A DNA stretch of 64,000 bases. Origin: Klenkia soli. GTDB taxonomy: Bacteria > Actinomycetota > Actinomycetes > Mycobacteriales > Geodermatophilaceae. Shown piece after piece: positions 1-7,892 of this stretch. How positions within the stretch are numbered: the stretch's first letter is position 1; each line of letters opens with the position of its first letter. A model generated the notes under the pieces. It did not search any database. It worked only from the letters and a program-made list of their open reading frames with translations, and had not been told where the DNA came from. A program made the position numbers and the translations under genes. The DNA is taken from contig NZ_FNIR01000013.1 of NCBI RefSeq assembly GCF_900103975.1, positions 87,856-151,855 of the forward strand, given 5' to 3'.

Positions 1-926
1 ACGAGGTGCTCGGCTCGATCTGGGCGGTGCTCCGCGACGGCCTGAGCCCCGACCGGGCCCGCGCCCTCGGTGAGGCCGCCACCCTGGTCGCCCTGCACAT
101 GCTGCGGGTGCGGGCCGGCGCCGACGTGCAGCGCCGGCTGCAGGCCGACCTGGTCTCCACGGCGCTGGAGGGGGGCGCGGGCGCGCGGGAGGCGCTGCAC
201 CGCCTGGGGCTGGCCGACCGCTCGGTGGTGGTGCTGGCCCTGGCGGCGCTGGACCCCGCCGCCGGGGTCGACGCCGCCAGCGACGCCGGGTCGGCCAACG
301 ACCGCCAGCGGCTGGCCGACGCGTTCGGGGTGCACCTGTCCGCCGTCCACCCCCGGTCGGCCACCGCGCTGGTCGGCCACGCCGTCTACGGGCTGGTGCC
401 GGTCACCGGCGAGGACGCCGACGCCCGGGCCGTGCGGATCGCCACCGACTTCCTCGACCGCATCGGGCCGCGCATCCCCGCCGTCGTCGGGATCGGCCCG
501 GCCGGCCGCGACGTCGCCGGCCTGGCCGCCGCCCGGGTGGCCGCCGACCGCGCGCTGCGGGTGCTGCGGGTGCGCGCCGGTGCGGCGGGAGGCGGTGCGG
601 TGCGGGTGGCCCGGGCCGACGACGTCCACGTCGAGGGGCTGCTGCTCGAGCTGCACGACCTGGCCGAGGCCCGGGGTGACCGGCCGGCCGGGCCGGTGGC
701 CCGGCTGGGGGAGTACGACGCCGCGCACGGGGCGCAGCTGGTGCCCACGCTGCGGGCCTGGCTGGACGCCTTCGGCGACGTCCCGGCGGCCGCCGCGGCG
801 CTGTACGTGCACCCGAACACGTTCCGCTACCGCCTGCGCCGGGTCGCCGAGGTCGGCGGCATCGACCTGGGCGACCCCGACGTCCGCTTCGCCGCGATGG
901 TGCAGCTGCGCCTGCTGGACCGCTGA
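1..926 (+). CDS. PucR/CdaR-type transcriptional regulator, C-terminal part
   Basis: The reading frame is open from the window edge, so the true start lies upstream; about 306 residues are visible. The C-terminal 50 residues carry the PucR-type helix-turn-helix, with the typical run YVHPNTFRYRLRRV followed by a short conserved tail ending in LRLLDR. The preceding part (about residues 60-240) looks like the GGDEF-like linker found in CdaR/PucR regulators. Family members usually have 400-550 residues, so a sensory N-terminus is probably missing. They control nearby catabolic genes such as purine, sugar-acid or proline use. The target here is unknown because the upstream neighbours are out of view; the next gene is convergent. 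Confidence 0.8.
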   Translation, partial: EVLGSIWAVLRDGLSPDRARALGEAATLVALHMLRVRAGADVQRRLQADLVSTALEGGAGAREALHRLGLADRSVVVLALAALDPAAGVDAASDAGSANDRQRLADAFGVHLSAVHPRSATALVGHAVYGLVPVTGEDADARAVRIATDFLDRIGPRIPAVVGIGPAGRDVAGLAAARVAADRALRVLRVRAGAAGGGAVRVARADDVHVEGLLLELHDLAEARGDRPAGPVARLGEYDAAHGAQLVPTLRAWLDAFGDVPAAAAALYVHPNTFRYRLRRVAEVGGIDLGDPDVRFAAMVQLRLLDR

Positions 927-942
927 GGGGCCGGGCCCCCGA

Positions 943-2700
943 TCAGGCGCGCAGGACGTCGTCCGCGCTGCCCACGACCGCGAACGTCGTCGTCCCGTCG
1001 GTGCCCGAGACGACGGCGGCCCCCGAGGCGGACACCCAGCCCCAGCCGGCGGCGAGGTCGGGCACGACGGTGGACCCGTCGGCGGCGGTCAGGGTGACCT
1101 CCGCACCGGGCGGGGCGGCGACCACGACGAACCGGAACGCCGGCCCGTCGGGGTCGGTGACCACGCAGTCGGTGGCCACGACGAGCCGGGCGAGGTCGGT
1201 CCCGGCCGGGTGGCCGGCGCCCCCGCAGCTGGCGACGGCGGTGTACCCGCCCGACGTGGCGTGGTGGTAGGCGGCGGTCCCGGTGGTGGTGACGACGGCG
1301 CCGCCGGGCAGGACGGCGGCCACGGTGGCGGTCTCGACGACCTGGCCGGTCGGCATCCGGGCGCTGCCCGCGCCCAGGACCGTGATCGCCAGGTCCGCCG
1401 GCGCCCAGGAGGTGGCCGCGCTGACGGCGTCGACCGCCGCCGCGTAGGCGGTGGCCGCGACCTGCTCGGTGCCCGACCGGCTGGTGGGCACGCTCCCCGG
1501 GTCCGGGGCGACCGCATCGACGACCAGCGGCACCCGCCCGTCGGTGGGCGCGCCGGGGCCCACCGCGTACCGCACCCCGGCCGCCGACGAGCGGTCGACG
1601 GCCAGGACGGCGACGCCGTCCTCGGTGGGCACCTCGCGGTAGTCCCGCGCCCCGCTGCCCAGGGCAGGGTCGACGTCCACCCCGGGGGACACCTGGACCT
1701 CCGTGCCCTCGGCGGCGACGACGACCAGCTCCACCCGGCCCCGGTCGGGATCGGTCACCGCCACGGCGGCGGCCAGGTCGTCGGCCGCCCCCGTCGGGTC
1801 GCCCTCCGCGGTGGGGGTGACCGTCAGCTGCCCCGGTCCGCTCCCGGCGGCGCCGGTCAGCCACGCGAGCTGGGTGCCCCCGTCCGCGGCGCGGCCCATC
1901 AGCACCACGCGGGTGCCGTCGACGTCCCCGCCGTACACGAGGCGGTAGCCCGACCCGGGCAGTCCTGCGGCGTCCAGGCGCCGCTGCAGGTCGGGCAGCA
2001 CCCCTGGGTCGTCGGCCAGCTCACCGCGCGGCGCGCCCGCGTAGGCCCCCGCCAGCACCGGTGCCGACGGTGCCGACGCCGGCACCGGTCCGGGGAGGTG
2101 GTCGGGCACGAGGACCGCACCGGCGACGGCCGCGGCGGCCACGACGACGGCGAGACCGGCGCGCCGCCGCCGACGGGTGACCGCGACCCCGACGGCGTCC
2201 GCCGCCGCGTCGTCGTCGAACGCGGACGCGTCGTGGGCGGCGGCCAGCGAGGCGAGCCGCTCGGGGAGGCGGGTGGGGTCGGGCACCTCGCCGACCAGCC
2301 GGCGCGCGGCGGTGTCGGGGTCGGCGCCCGGCACGAGGTCCCGGATGCGCGCGGGGGGCCAGTCCTCGGCGAAGCGCAGCACGACGGCCGCCCGCTCGTC
2401 GCGGGTGAGGCCGGCGAGGGCGTCGGCCAACCGGCCGGCCGCGGCTAGGTCGTCCTCGGTGAGCCACCAGACCGGCGCCCCCGCGCTGAGGGTCGCGCCG
2501 TCCCCGACCCGCCGGCGGCGGAAGGTGCGGACCACCGCGACGACCGCGCCGTCGTGGCCGGGCGGGACCGGGCGGGCACCGGCCAGCGCCGCGACGACCA
2601 GCCGCCAGGCGCTGCCGACGTCACCGGTGAGCAGCACGGCGGTGGGCAGCACCTGCCGCCAGCGCTCCCGCGCGAGCGCCGCCCTGGTGTCCACGAGCAC
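943..2700 (-). CDS. Membrane-anchored protein with degenerate sigma-factor-like N-terminus
   Basis: Predicted 585 residues from a GTG start; a second GTG two codons on is equally possible and neither has a strong ribosome site. Residues about 10-40 (VLPTAVLLTGDVGSAWRLV) resemble sigma region 2 of SigE-like ECF factors. Residues about 90-135 (LAGLTRDERAAVVLRF, then ARIRDLVPG) resemble region 4, but the helix-turn-helix is poor. An Arg cluster (176-180) precedes one transmembrane helix at about 182-198, and the remaining 385 residues would lie outside the membrane. They are rich in Ala, Gly, Val and Asp and have no motif I recognise. I infer a membrane protein derived from an ECF factor rather than a working sigma factor. 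It is monocistronic and convergent with the PucR-type gene. Confidence 0.6.
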   Translation of the reverse strand: MLVDTRAALARERWRQVLPTAVLLTGDVGSAWRLVVAALAGARPVPPGHDGAVVAVVRTFRRRRVGDGATLSAGAPVWWLTEDDLAAAGRLADALAGLTRDERAAVVLRFAEDWPPARIRDLVPGADPDTAARRLVGEVPDPTRLPERLASLAAAHDASAFDDDAAADAVGVAVTRRRRRAGLAVVVAAAAVAGAVLVPDHLPGPVPASAPSAPVLAGAYAGAPRGELADDPGVLPDLQRRLDAAGLPGSGYRLVYGGDVDGTRVVLMGRAADGGTQLAWLTGAAGSGPGQLTVTPTAEGDPTGAADDLAAAVAVTDPDRGRVELVVVAAEGTEVQVSPGVDVDPALGSGARDYREVPTEDGVAVLAVDRSSAAGVRYAVGPGAPTDGRVPLVVDAVAPDPGSVPTSRSGTEQVAATAYAAAVDAVSAATSWAPADLAITVLGAGSARMPTGQVVETATVAAVLPGGAVVTTTGTAAYHHATSGGYTAVASCGGAGHPAGTDLARLVVATDCVVTDPDGPAFRFVVVAAPPGAEVTLTAADGSTVVPDLAAGWGWVSASGAAVVSGTDGTTTFAVVGSADDVLRA

Positions 2701-2839
2701 CCAGGATGCCCCGGATGCCGGGCGTCTGCACCGGGTCGGCCCGCCGGAGGGGCCGGACCCCCGTCAGGGACGGTGGCGCGGGCGTCAGGGAGACGTCAAG
2801 GGCGTGGTCCGCCGGGCCCGGTGGACCCAGGATCACGGG

Positions 2840-3046
2840 GTGACCACGACGACGACCACCCTGCTCACCGGCCTGTGCCGACCGACCACCTGCGCGACGG
2901 TGCACGCCGTCGAGGCGCACCGGAGCAGCGACGAGCTGGACGGCGGACCCGAGCTGGCCCTCTGCGGTGCGGTGGTCTCCGTCGCGGACACCCCGTGGAC
3001 GCCGACCGCACCGGGTGCCTGCCCGGCCTGCGCCTGCACCTGCTGA
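2840..3046 (+). CDS. Small Cys/His-rich protein, probably zinc-binding
   Basis: Predicted 68 residues from a GTG start. The sequence contains a His (HAVEAH region, residues 22-27), an isolated Cys in LALCGAVV and a C-terminal cluster ending CPACACTC. The arrangement of one His, one Cys and then a CxxC pair before the C-terminus resembles the small zinc-binding proteins common in actinomycetes, whose function is unknown to me. The alternative reading on the opposite strand is a low-complexity Ser/Thr/Val stretch and is less plausible. The gene lies 26 bases upstream of the aldo/keto reductase on the same strand, so they may be co-transcribed. Confidence 0.5.
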   Translation: MTTTTTTLLTGLCRPTTCATVHAVEAHRSSDELDGGPELALCGAVVSVADTPWTPTAPGACPACACTC

Positions 3047-3071
3047 ACCGGGGGGAGGCAGGATCAGCGGC

Positions 3072-4106
3072 ATGGCCTACGAGGCGGCGCAGACCCGCTA
3101 CGACGACATGACCTACCGCCGCACCGGGCGCAGCGGCACCGACCTGCCCGCGGTCAGCCTGGGCCTGTGGCACAACTTCGGCGACGACGTGCCCTTCGAC
3201 CGCCAGCGCGACATCCTGCGCCGGGCCTTCGACCTGGGCATCACCCACATCGACCTGGCCAACAACTACGGCCCGCCCTACGGGTCGGCCGAGACCAACT
3301 TCGGCCGCCACCTGCGCGACGACTTCGCGCCCTACCGCGACGAGCTGGTGATCAGCACGAAGGCCGGCTACGACATGTGGCCCGGCCCCTACGGCCAGGG
3401 CGGCGGCGGGCGCAAGTACGTGCTGAGCAGCCTCGACCAGTCGCTGCGGCGGATGGGTCTGGAGTACGTCGACGTCTTCTACAGCCACCGGCCCGACCCC
3501 ACCACGCCGCTCGAGGAGACGATGGGGGCCCTGCACACCGCGGTCACCAGCGGCCGGGCGCTGTACGCCGGCATCAGCTCCTACGGCCCCGAGGACACCC
3601 GGCGGGCGGCGGCGATCCTGGCCGACCTGGGTACGCCGCTGTTCATCCACCAGCCCAGCTACTCGATGCTCAACCGCTGGATCGAGACCGAGGGTCTGCT
3701 CGACGTCCTGGCCGAGGTGGGTGCCGGGTGCATCGCGTTCTCGCCGCTGGCCCAGGGCATGCTCACCAGCAAGTACCTGGACGGCGTCCCCGAGGGCTCG
3801 CGGGCCAGCCAGGGCAAGTCGCTGTCGACCGACCTGCTCACCGACGACGCGATCGAGCACGTGCGCGCGCTGAACACCCTGGCCGAGGGCCGCGGGCAGT
3901 CCCTGGCCCAGCTGGCCCTGGCGTGGGCGCTGCGCGACGAGCGGGTCACCAGCGTGCTGGTCGGCGCCAGCAGCGTCCGCCAGCTCGACGACAACGTGGG
4001 GGCCCTGGCGAACCTGGCGTTCACCGCCGACGAGCTGACCGCGATCGAGCGGCACGCCGTCGACTCGGGCATCGACCTCTGGCGGGCGCCCCGCACCGCG
4101 GGGTGA
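3072..4106 (+). CDS. Aldo/keto reductase (YghZ/GPR-like)
   Basis: Predicted 344 residues. It is a TIM-barrel NADPH-dependent reductase of the aldo/keto reductase superfamily. The catalytic tetrad is visible as Asp61 and Tyr66 (HIDLANNYG), Lys97 (STKAG) and His139 (YSHRPDP). The long loop rich in Gly at 104-113 (GPYGQGGGGRK) is typical of the subgroup containing E. coli YghZ, which reduces L-glyceraldehyde 3-phosphate and methylglyoxal. Physiological substrate here is unknown. The ATG start is supported by a GGGGGAGG ribosome site 14 bases upstream. The next gene downstream, a flavoprotein, follows after 77 bases. Confidence 0.88.
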   Translation: MAYEAAQTRYDDMTYRRTGRSGTDLPAVSLGLWHNFGDDVPFDRQRDILRRAFDLGITHIDLANNYGPPYGSAETNFGRHLRDDFAPYRDELVISTKAGYDMWPGPYGQGGGGRKYVLSSLDQSLRRMGLEYVDVFYSHRPDPTTPLEETMGALHTAVTSGRALYAGISSYGPEDTRRAAAILADLGTPLFIHQPSYSMLNRWIETEGLLDVLAEVGAGCIAFSPLAQGMLTSKYLDGVPEGSRASQGKSLSTDLLTDDAIEHVRALNTLAEGRGQSLAQLALAWALRDERVTSVLVGASSVRQLDDNVGALANLAFTADELTAIERHAVDSGIDLWRAPRTAG

Positions 4107-4183
4107 CCCACGAGACGGGTTCGACCTCGTCGGTGCGGGGCAGGTCCTGACCACGCCTGCACCCGCACCGACGAGGAGAACCC

Positions 4184-5527
4184 ATGAGCCGCCCCAGGAT
4201 CGTCGTCGTCGGGGGAGGGTTCGCCGGGTTCCACGCCCTCCGCAAGCTCGAGAAGACCATGCCCCCCGAGGCGGCCGAGCTCGTGCTGGTCAACCCCAGC
4301 GACTACCTGCTCTACAGCCCGCTGCTGCCCGACGTCAGCGCCGGCGTCGTCGAGCCGCGGCACATCGCGATCAGCCTCCGCCAGCAGCTGCGCCGCACCC
4401 GAGTCGTGCTGGGCAGCGCCACCGCGGTCGACCACGGCGCGAAGACGGTCACCGTGCGGACGACGGACGACGGCGGCGCCACCGAGGAGGTCGTCACACT
4501 GGCCTACGACCGCCTGGTGCTCGTGCCCGGGTCGATCACCCGCCAGTTCGACATCCCCGGTGTCGCCGAGCGCGCGCACGGGGTGAAGACCCTGGTCGAG
4601 GCCCAGTTCCTCCGCGACCACCTGCTCCGCCAGCTGGACCGGGCCGACGCCCTGCCGGCCGGTCCCGAGCACGACGCCGAACGCCGCGCCCGCATGACCG
4701 TCGTCGCGGTCGGCGCGGGCTACACCGGCACCGAGATCGTCGCCCAGCTGCAGTTCTGGCTGGAGACCATCGCGCAGCGGTGGTCGACCGTGCGTCCTGC
4801 GGACATCTCGTGGGTGCTCGTCGACCTGGCGGAGAGCGTGCTGCCCGAGCTCGGCCCCGAGCTGGGCGAGAAGGCGCTGGGTGCGCTGCGCCGCCGCGGC
4901 ATCGACGTGCGGCTGGGCGTCACGGTGAAGGAGGCGCGGGACGGCGAGACCGAGCTGACCGACGGCTCGACCATCCCCAGCCGCACCCTGGTCTGGGGGG
5001 CCGGGGTCGCCGCCAGCCCGCTGGTCCAGACCCTGGACCTGCCGCTGCAGAAGGGGCGGCTCGTCGTCCGGCCCGACCTCACCGTGCCCGGCGCCGACGG
5101 GGTGTTCGCCGGCGGCGACGCGGCCGCCGTCCCCGACCTGACCCAGGAGGGCACCCCGATGACCCCGCCGACCGCGCAGCACGCGCAGCGGCAGGGCACC
5201 GCGCTGGGCCGCAACGTGGCCGCCAGCCTGGGCGTCGGCGCGGCGAAGCCGTACCGGCACCGCGACCTCGGCCTGGTCGCCGACCTCGGCGGCTGGGACG
5301 CCATCGCCAAGCCGTTGGGCATCAGGCTGCACGGTCCGGTGGCCAAGCTGGTGGCCCGCGGCTACCACCTGTACGCGCTGCCGTCGGTGGCCAACCGGGT
5401 GCGGGTCGGCACGGACTGGCTGCTGGCCGCGCTGCTGCCGGCCCAGTCGGTCGAGGTCACCCGCATCCGGCCCGACCAGGCCCTGGTCAGCACCGCCCAG
5501 CAGTCGCAGGCGCACCTGCGCGGCTGA
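4184..5527 (+). CDS. Type II NADH dehydrogenase-like FAD-dependent oxidoreductase
   Basis: Predicted 447 residues with two dinucleotide-binding folds. An FAD motif sits at the N-terminus (VVVGGGFAGFHA, residues 7-18) and an NAD(P)H motif at 177-182 (GAGYTG), and the second FAD contact AGGDAAAVPD lies at 309-318. The segment YSPLLPDVSAG after residue 44 is typical of NDH-2 proteins. Such enzymes pass electrons from NADH to quinone at the inner face of the membrane without pumping protons; a related role in thiol or sulfide oxidation cannot be excluded. The C-terminus has an amphipathic hydrophobic stretch (DWLLAALLPAQ) that could sit on the membrane. A clear GAGGAGA ribosome site precedes the ATG. 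A second, classical ndh lies at 11819-13255. Confidence 0.82.
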   Translation: MSRPRIVVVGGGFAGFHALRKLEKTMPPEAAELVLVNPSDYLLYSPLLPDVSAGVVEPRHIAISLRQQLRRTRVVLGSATAVDHGAKTVTVRTTDDGGATEEVVTLAYDRLVLVPGSITRQFDIPGVAERAHGVKTLVEAQFLRDHLLRQLDRADALPAGPEHDAERRARMTVVAVGAGYTGTEIVAQLQFWLETIAQRWSTVRPADISWVLVDLAESVLPELGPELGEKALGALRRRGIDVRLGVTVKEARDGETELTDGSTIPSRTLVWGAGVAASPLVQTLDLPLQKGRLVVRPDLTVPGADGVFAGGDAAAVPDLTQEGTPMTPPTAQHAQRQGTALGRNVAASLGVGAAKPYRHRDLGLVADLGGWDAIAKPLGIRLHGPVAKLVARGYHLYALPSVANRVRVGTDWLLAALLPAQSVEVTRIRPDQALVSTAQQSQAHLRG

Positions 5528-5580
5528 TCCCCCCGCCGGCGGGTCGTCCGTGCGATCCTGCGGCGGACGGAGGGGGAGCG

Positions 5581-6270
5581 GTGCGGGCAGCACGTGCGGT
5601 GGCGGCGGTCGCGCTGGTCGGTCTGAGCGTGTCGGGGTGCCGGCTCGGCGCCGCGCTGGGCGCGGAACCGGCAGTCGCGACGGACGCGACCTCGGCGTCC
5701 GTCGCGACGACCAGCCCGTCGGCGGCGCCGGCCCCCGCCGTCGTCCCGCTGGCCGTCGTCCCCGGCGCCGGTGCCGACGACCTCCTCTCCGTGACCCGCG
5801 GCGAGGTGCAGGTGGGGTTCGCGCCGCCGCTCACCGACTGGCCGGAGCCGTGCCAGGTCGACGACGCAGCGCTGGAGTACGTGCCGATCACCATCAGGTT
5901 CAGCGGCGACGAGCTGGCCGGCCGGCTCACCGTGACCATCACCGCGGCGACGCCGGCCGACGTCGGCCCGATCGGGGTGTTCTTCGACGACGCGACCGAC
6001 CCCTACTGCCAGGGGGACCCCGCGTTCCCGTCGTCGGACACGTTCTGGTCGCACGGCAACGGCGGCCGCACCACCGCCTACGTCGTGCTCCAGGACGCCG
6101 TCGGCCCCGCCACGCCGCAGGGTCGGCCCGACGTCGTCTCCAGCCTCGAGATCCGGGTCGACGACCTGCGCCGGCACGCATCCGGCGACGCCCCGCTGCG
6201 GTTGACGGCGCCCACGGTCGGCGCGCTCTGCCCCGACGACGACGACGCGATCTGCGTGCCCCTGCCCTGA
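5581..6270 (+). CDS. Secreted lipoprotein of unknown function
   Basis: Predicted 229 residues from GTG, preceded by the ribosome site GGAGGGGGAG. The N-terminus is a lipoprotein signal: a short basic start, a hydrophobic stretch and the lipobox LSVSGC with Cys20 as the lipidated residue. A Ser/Ala/Thr/Pro-rich linker follows to about residue 55. The rest is a beta-rich extracytoplasmic domain with four cysteines outside the lipobox that could form disulfides. I do not recognise a family. It lies 53 bases after the NDH-2-like gene on the same strand and 16 bases before the DsbA-like gene, so a shared transcript is likely. Confidence 0.65.
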   Translation: MRAARAVAAVALVGLSVSGCRLGAALGAEPAVATDATSASVATTSPSAAPAPAVVPLAVVPGAGADDLLSVTRGEVQVGFAPPLTDWPEPCQVDDAALEYVPITIRFSGDELAGRLTVTITAATPADVGPIGVFFDDATDPYCQGDPAFPSSDTFWSHGNGGRTTAYVVLQDAVGPATPQGRPDVVSSLEIRVDDLRRHASGDAPLRLTAPTVGALCPDDDDAICVPLP

Positions 6271-6286
6271 CCGCGAGACTGGGCCG

Positions 6287-7006
6287 GTGACCGACCTCCG
6301 CTTCTGGTTCGACCCGGTCTGCCCCTTCGCCTGGCTCACCAGCCGCTGGGTCGAGGAGGTGGCCCGGCAGCGCGAGTACTCCGTCGAGTGGCGGTTCATC
6401 TCGCTGCGGCTGCTCAACGCCCACGTCGACTACGCGGCCCACTTCCCGCCCGAGTACGAGGCCGGGCACACCGCCGGCCTGCGGCTGCTGCGGGTGGCCG
6501 CCCGCGTGCGCGACGAGCACGGGGACGACGGCGTCGGCCGGTTCTACGCCGCGGTCGGCACCGGCATCCACGACGCCGAGCCGGTCGGTGCCACCCCCGG
6601 CCACGACCGCCGCGGCACCCGGGAGTTCCTCGCCCCGGTGCTGGCCGACCTCGGCTTCGCCCCCGACCTCGCCGACGCCCTGGACGACGACGCCCTCGAC
6701 GCCCGCATCCGGACCGAGACCGACGAGGCGCTGGCGCTGGCCGGCAAGGACGTCGGCACCCCGATCCTGCAGTTCCTCCCGCCGGACGGCCTGGCGTTCT
6801 TCGGCCCGGTCATCAGCCGGCTGCCGGCCCCCGAGGACGCCGTCGCGCTGTGGGACCACGTCGTCGGCCTCGCCTCCTTCCCGGGGTTCACCGAGCTGAA
6901 GCGGTCGCTGCGCGAGCGCCCCCAGCTGCGCAGCTACGGCGTCGAGCCCGGCGAGGTGGGGGAGACCGAGGACTGGCACGGCGGCAGCCGGCGGCAGAAG
7001 CGGTGA
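6287..7006 (+). CDS. DsbA-family protein of the mycothiol-dependent nitroreductase (Rv2466c) type
   Basis: Predicted 239 residues with a thioredoxin fold carrying a helical insertion. The N-terminal motif DPVCPFAWLTSRW matches the Rv2466c family signature, in which a CPWC motif uses mycothiol or mycoredoxin chemistry. Here the nucleophilic Cys12 is kept, but the resolving cysteine is replaced by Ala15, giving CPFA. That variant is expected to work by a monothiol mechanism or as a mycothiol S-transferase. The late motif GTPILQF with GLAFFGPVIS corresponds to the cis-Pro region and the family-typical FFGPV segment. The gene overlaps the following amidohydrolase remnant by four bases (GTGA). Confidence 0.8.
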   Translation: MTDLRFWFDPVCPFAWLTSRWVEEVARQREYSVEWRFISLRLLNAHVDYAAHFPPEYEAGHTAGLRLLRVAARVRDEHGDDGVGRFYAAVGTGIHDAEPVGATPGHDRRGTREFLAPVLADLGFAPDLADALDDDALDARIRTETDEALALAGKDVGTPILQFLPPDGLAFFGPVISRLPAPEDAVALWDHVVGLASFPGFTELKRSLRERPQLRSYGVEPGEVGETEDWHGGSRRQKR

Positions 7007-7194
7007 CCGACCTGCTGCTGGCCGACGTCCGGCCGTGGGGCGGCCCGCCGGTCGACCTGCTGGTCACGGGGGACCGCATCACCGACGTCGTCCCCGCCGG
7101 GTCGGGCTCGGACGGCGGGCGGGTCGAGGGCGGCGGGCTGCTGGCGCTGCCCGGCGGCCGGGTCGTCGTCCGCGACGGCGAGCTGCTGGTCTGA
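7003..7194 (+). pseudogene. Amidohydrolase remnant lacking the whole catalytic barrel
   Basis: Predicted 63 residues, with the GTG start overlapping the stop of the upstream gene. Residues 1-50 (LLADVRPWGGPPVDLLVTGDRI, broken here by the strand turn, then LLALPG) read like the N-terminal beta-sandwich of cytosine-deaminase/dihydroorotase-type amidohydrolases, where LPG is normally followed by FVDxHxH. Instead the text jumps straight to GRVVVRDGELLV, which is the usual C-terminal strand of the same beta-sandwich. The roughly 300-residue metal-binding barrel is absent. I infer an in-frame internal deletion. Whether the small protein is still made or folds is unknown, though the coupled start suggests it is translated. 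Confidence 0.6.
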
Positions 7195-7226
7195 CCTCCG
7201 CCGCGGGGTGGCCCGACGTCCTGCAC

Positions 7227-7276
7227 GGTGGCCGGCCGTCGTCCACCGCGTCCACCGTCGGGGATGTCCGGCCACC
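7227..7276. terminator. Possible terminator hairpin between convergent genes
   Basis: A 9-base arm ggtggccgg (7227-7235) pairs with ccggccacc (7268-7276) across a 32-base loop. It sits between the amidohydrolase remnant on the plus strand and the end of the catabolic operon on the minus strand. The loop is long and there is no T-tract, so this is only a candidate. Confidence 0.3.
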
Positions 7277-7325
7277 CCGGTGCCGGCGAGGGTGCGCGTG
7301 ACCAGCCGACCCGGGTCGGCCCGGG

Positions 7326-7892
7326 TCACGGGTCCAGCTGCAGGTCGACCAACCACCCGGACTCCGCGCGGTAGGAGGACTGGTCCCGGGGTGGGACGGT
7401 GTCGGCCCGGTCGGCGACGCCGTCGGGTGCGGTGTCGACGTCGCGGTGCTCCTCGCTGCCCGGCACGGACACGAACGTGCGCCCGCCGTGCGCGGCGTAC
7501 CAGGTCGACGACTGGCCGGTCGCGGCCGTCGTCCCCTCCTGGTGCAGGCGGCTGATCACCCGGATGCGGGTGATCCGGCCGGTCACCGGGGGCAGGTCGT
7601 CCCACCCGTCGCCGCCGTGCCAGGTCGCCGACAGCCGGGCACGGAGGCGCACGGTGCCCACCGGCAGGTGCGCAGACAGGTCGCTCCACCCTGCCTGCAG
7701 GCCACGGGCCGCGAGCACCCGTGCGGACCAACCGGGCCCGGGGTCCGGGGCCGGTGTCGCCGTCCAGACGTCCTCGGGGGCGGTGTCGTCGAGGACGGCG
7801 AGCAACCGCCAGCTCACCCGGTCGCCGATGGCCAGCGGGCCGCCGCAGCAGCCGAGCTCCCAGTCGGCGACCTCGACCTCGATGCCGGTCAT
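7326..7892 (-). CDS. Uncharacterised protein, DUF6578-like
   Basis: Predicted 188 residues, the last gene of a seven-gene minus-strand operon. The ATG overlaps the stop of the SDR gene (ATGA), which fixes the start. The N-terminus VEVADWELGCCGGPLAIGDR, with a CC pair near residue 15, resembles the actinobacterial family I remember as DUF6578 (a W-x-CCG-x-PF-x-VGD pattern). The rest is beta-rich, with segments ITRIRVISRLH and SGWLVDLQLDP. No catalytic motif is visible. It may simply ride along with the operon, since members of this family occur in unrelated contexts. Confidence 0.55.
   Translation of the reverse strand: MTGIEVEVADWELGCCGGPLAIGDRVSWRLLAVLDDTAPEDVWTATPAPDPGPGWSARVLAARGLQAGWSDLSAHLPVGTVRLRARLSATWHGGDGWDDLPPVTGRITRIRVISRLHQEGTTAATGQSSTWYAAHGGRTFVSVPGSEEHRDVDTAPDGVADRADTVPPRDQSSYRAESGWLVDLQLDP

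Noticed and set aside
70..2448. A long plus-strand open frame across the PucR-type gene and the sigma-like gene.
   Set aside because: Its translation is Arg/Pro/Gly/Trp low-complexity text, as expected from the wrong frame of 75% GC DNA, and it overlaps two genes with clear domain content.
2833..3039. Minus-strand 68-residue frame opposite the small Cys/His protein.
   Set aside because: It is Ser/Thr/Val low complexity; the plus strand has a Cys/His pattern and lies in line with the next gene.
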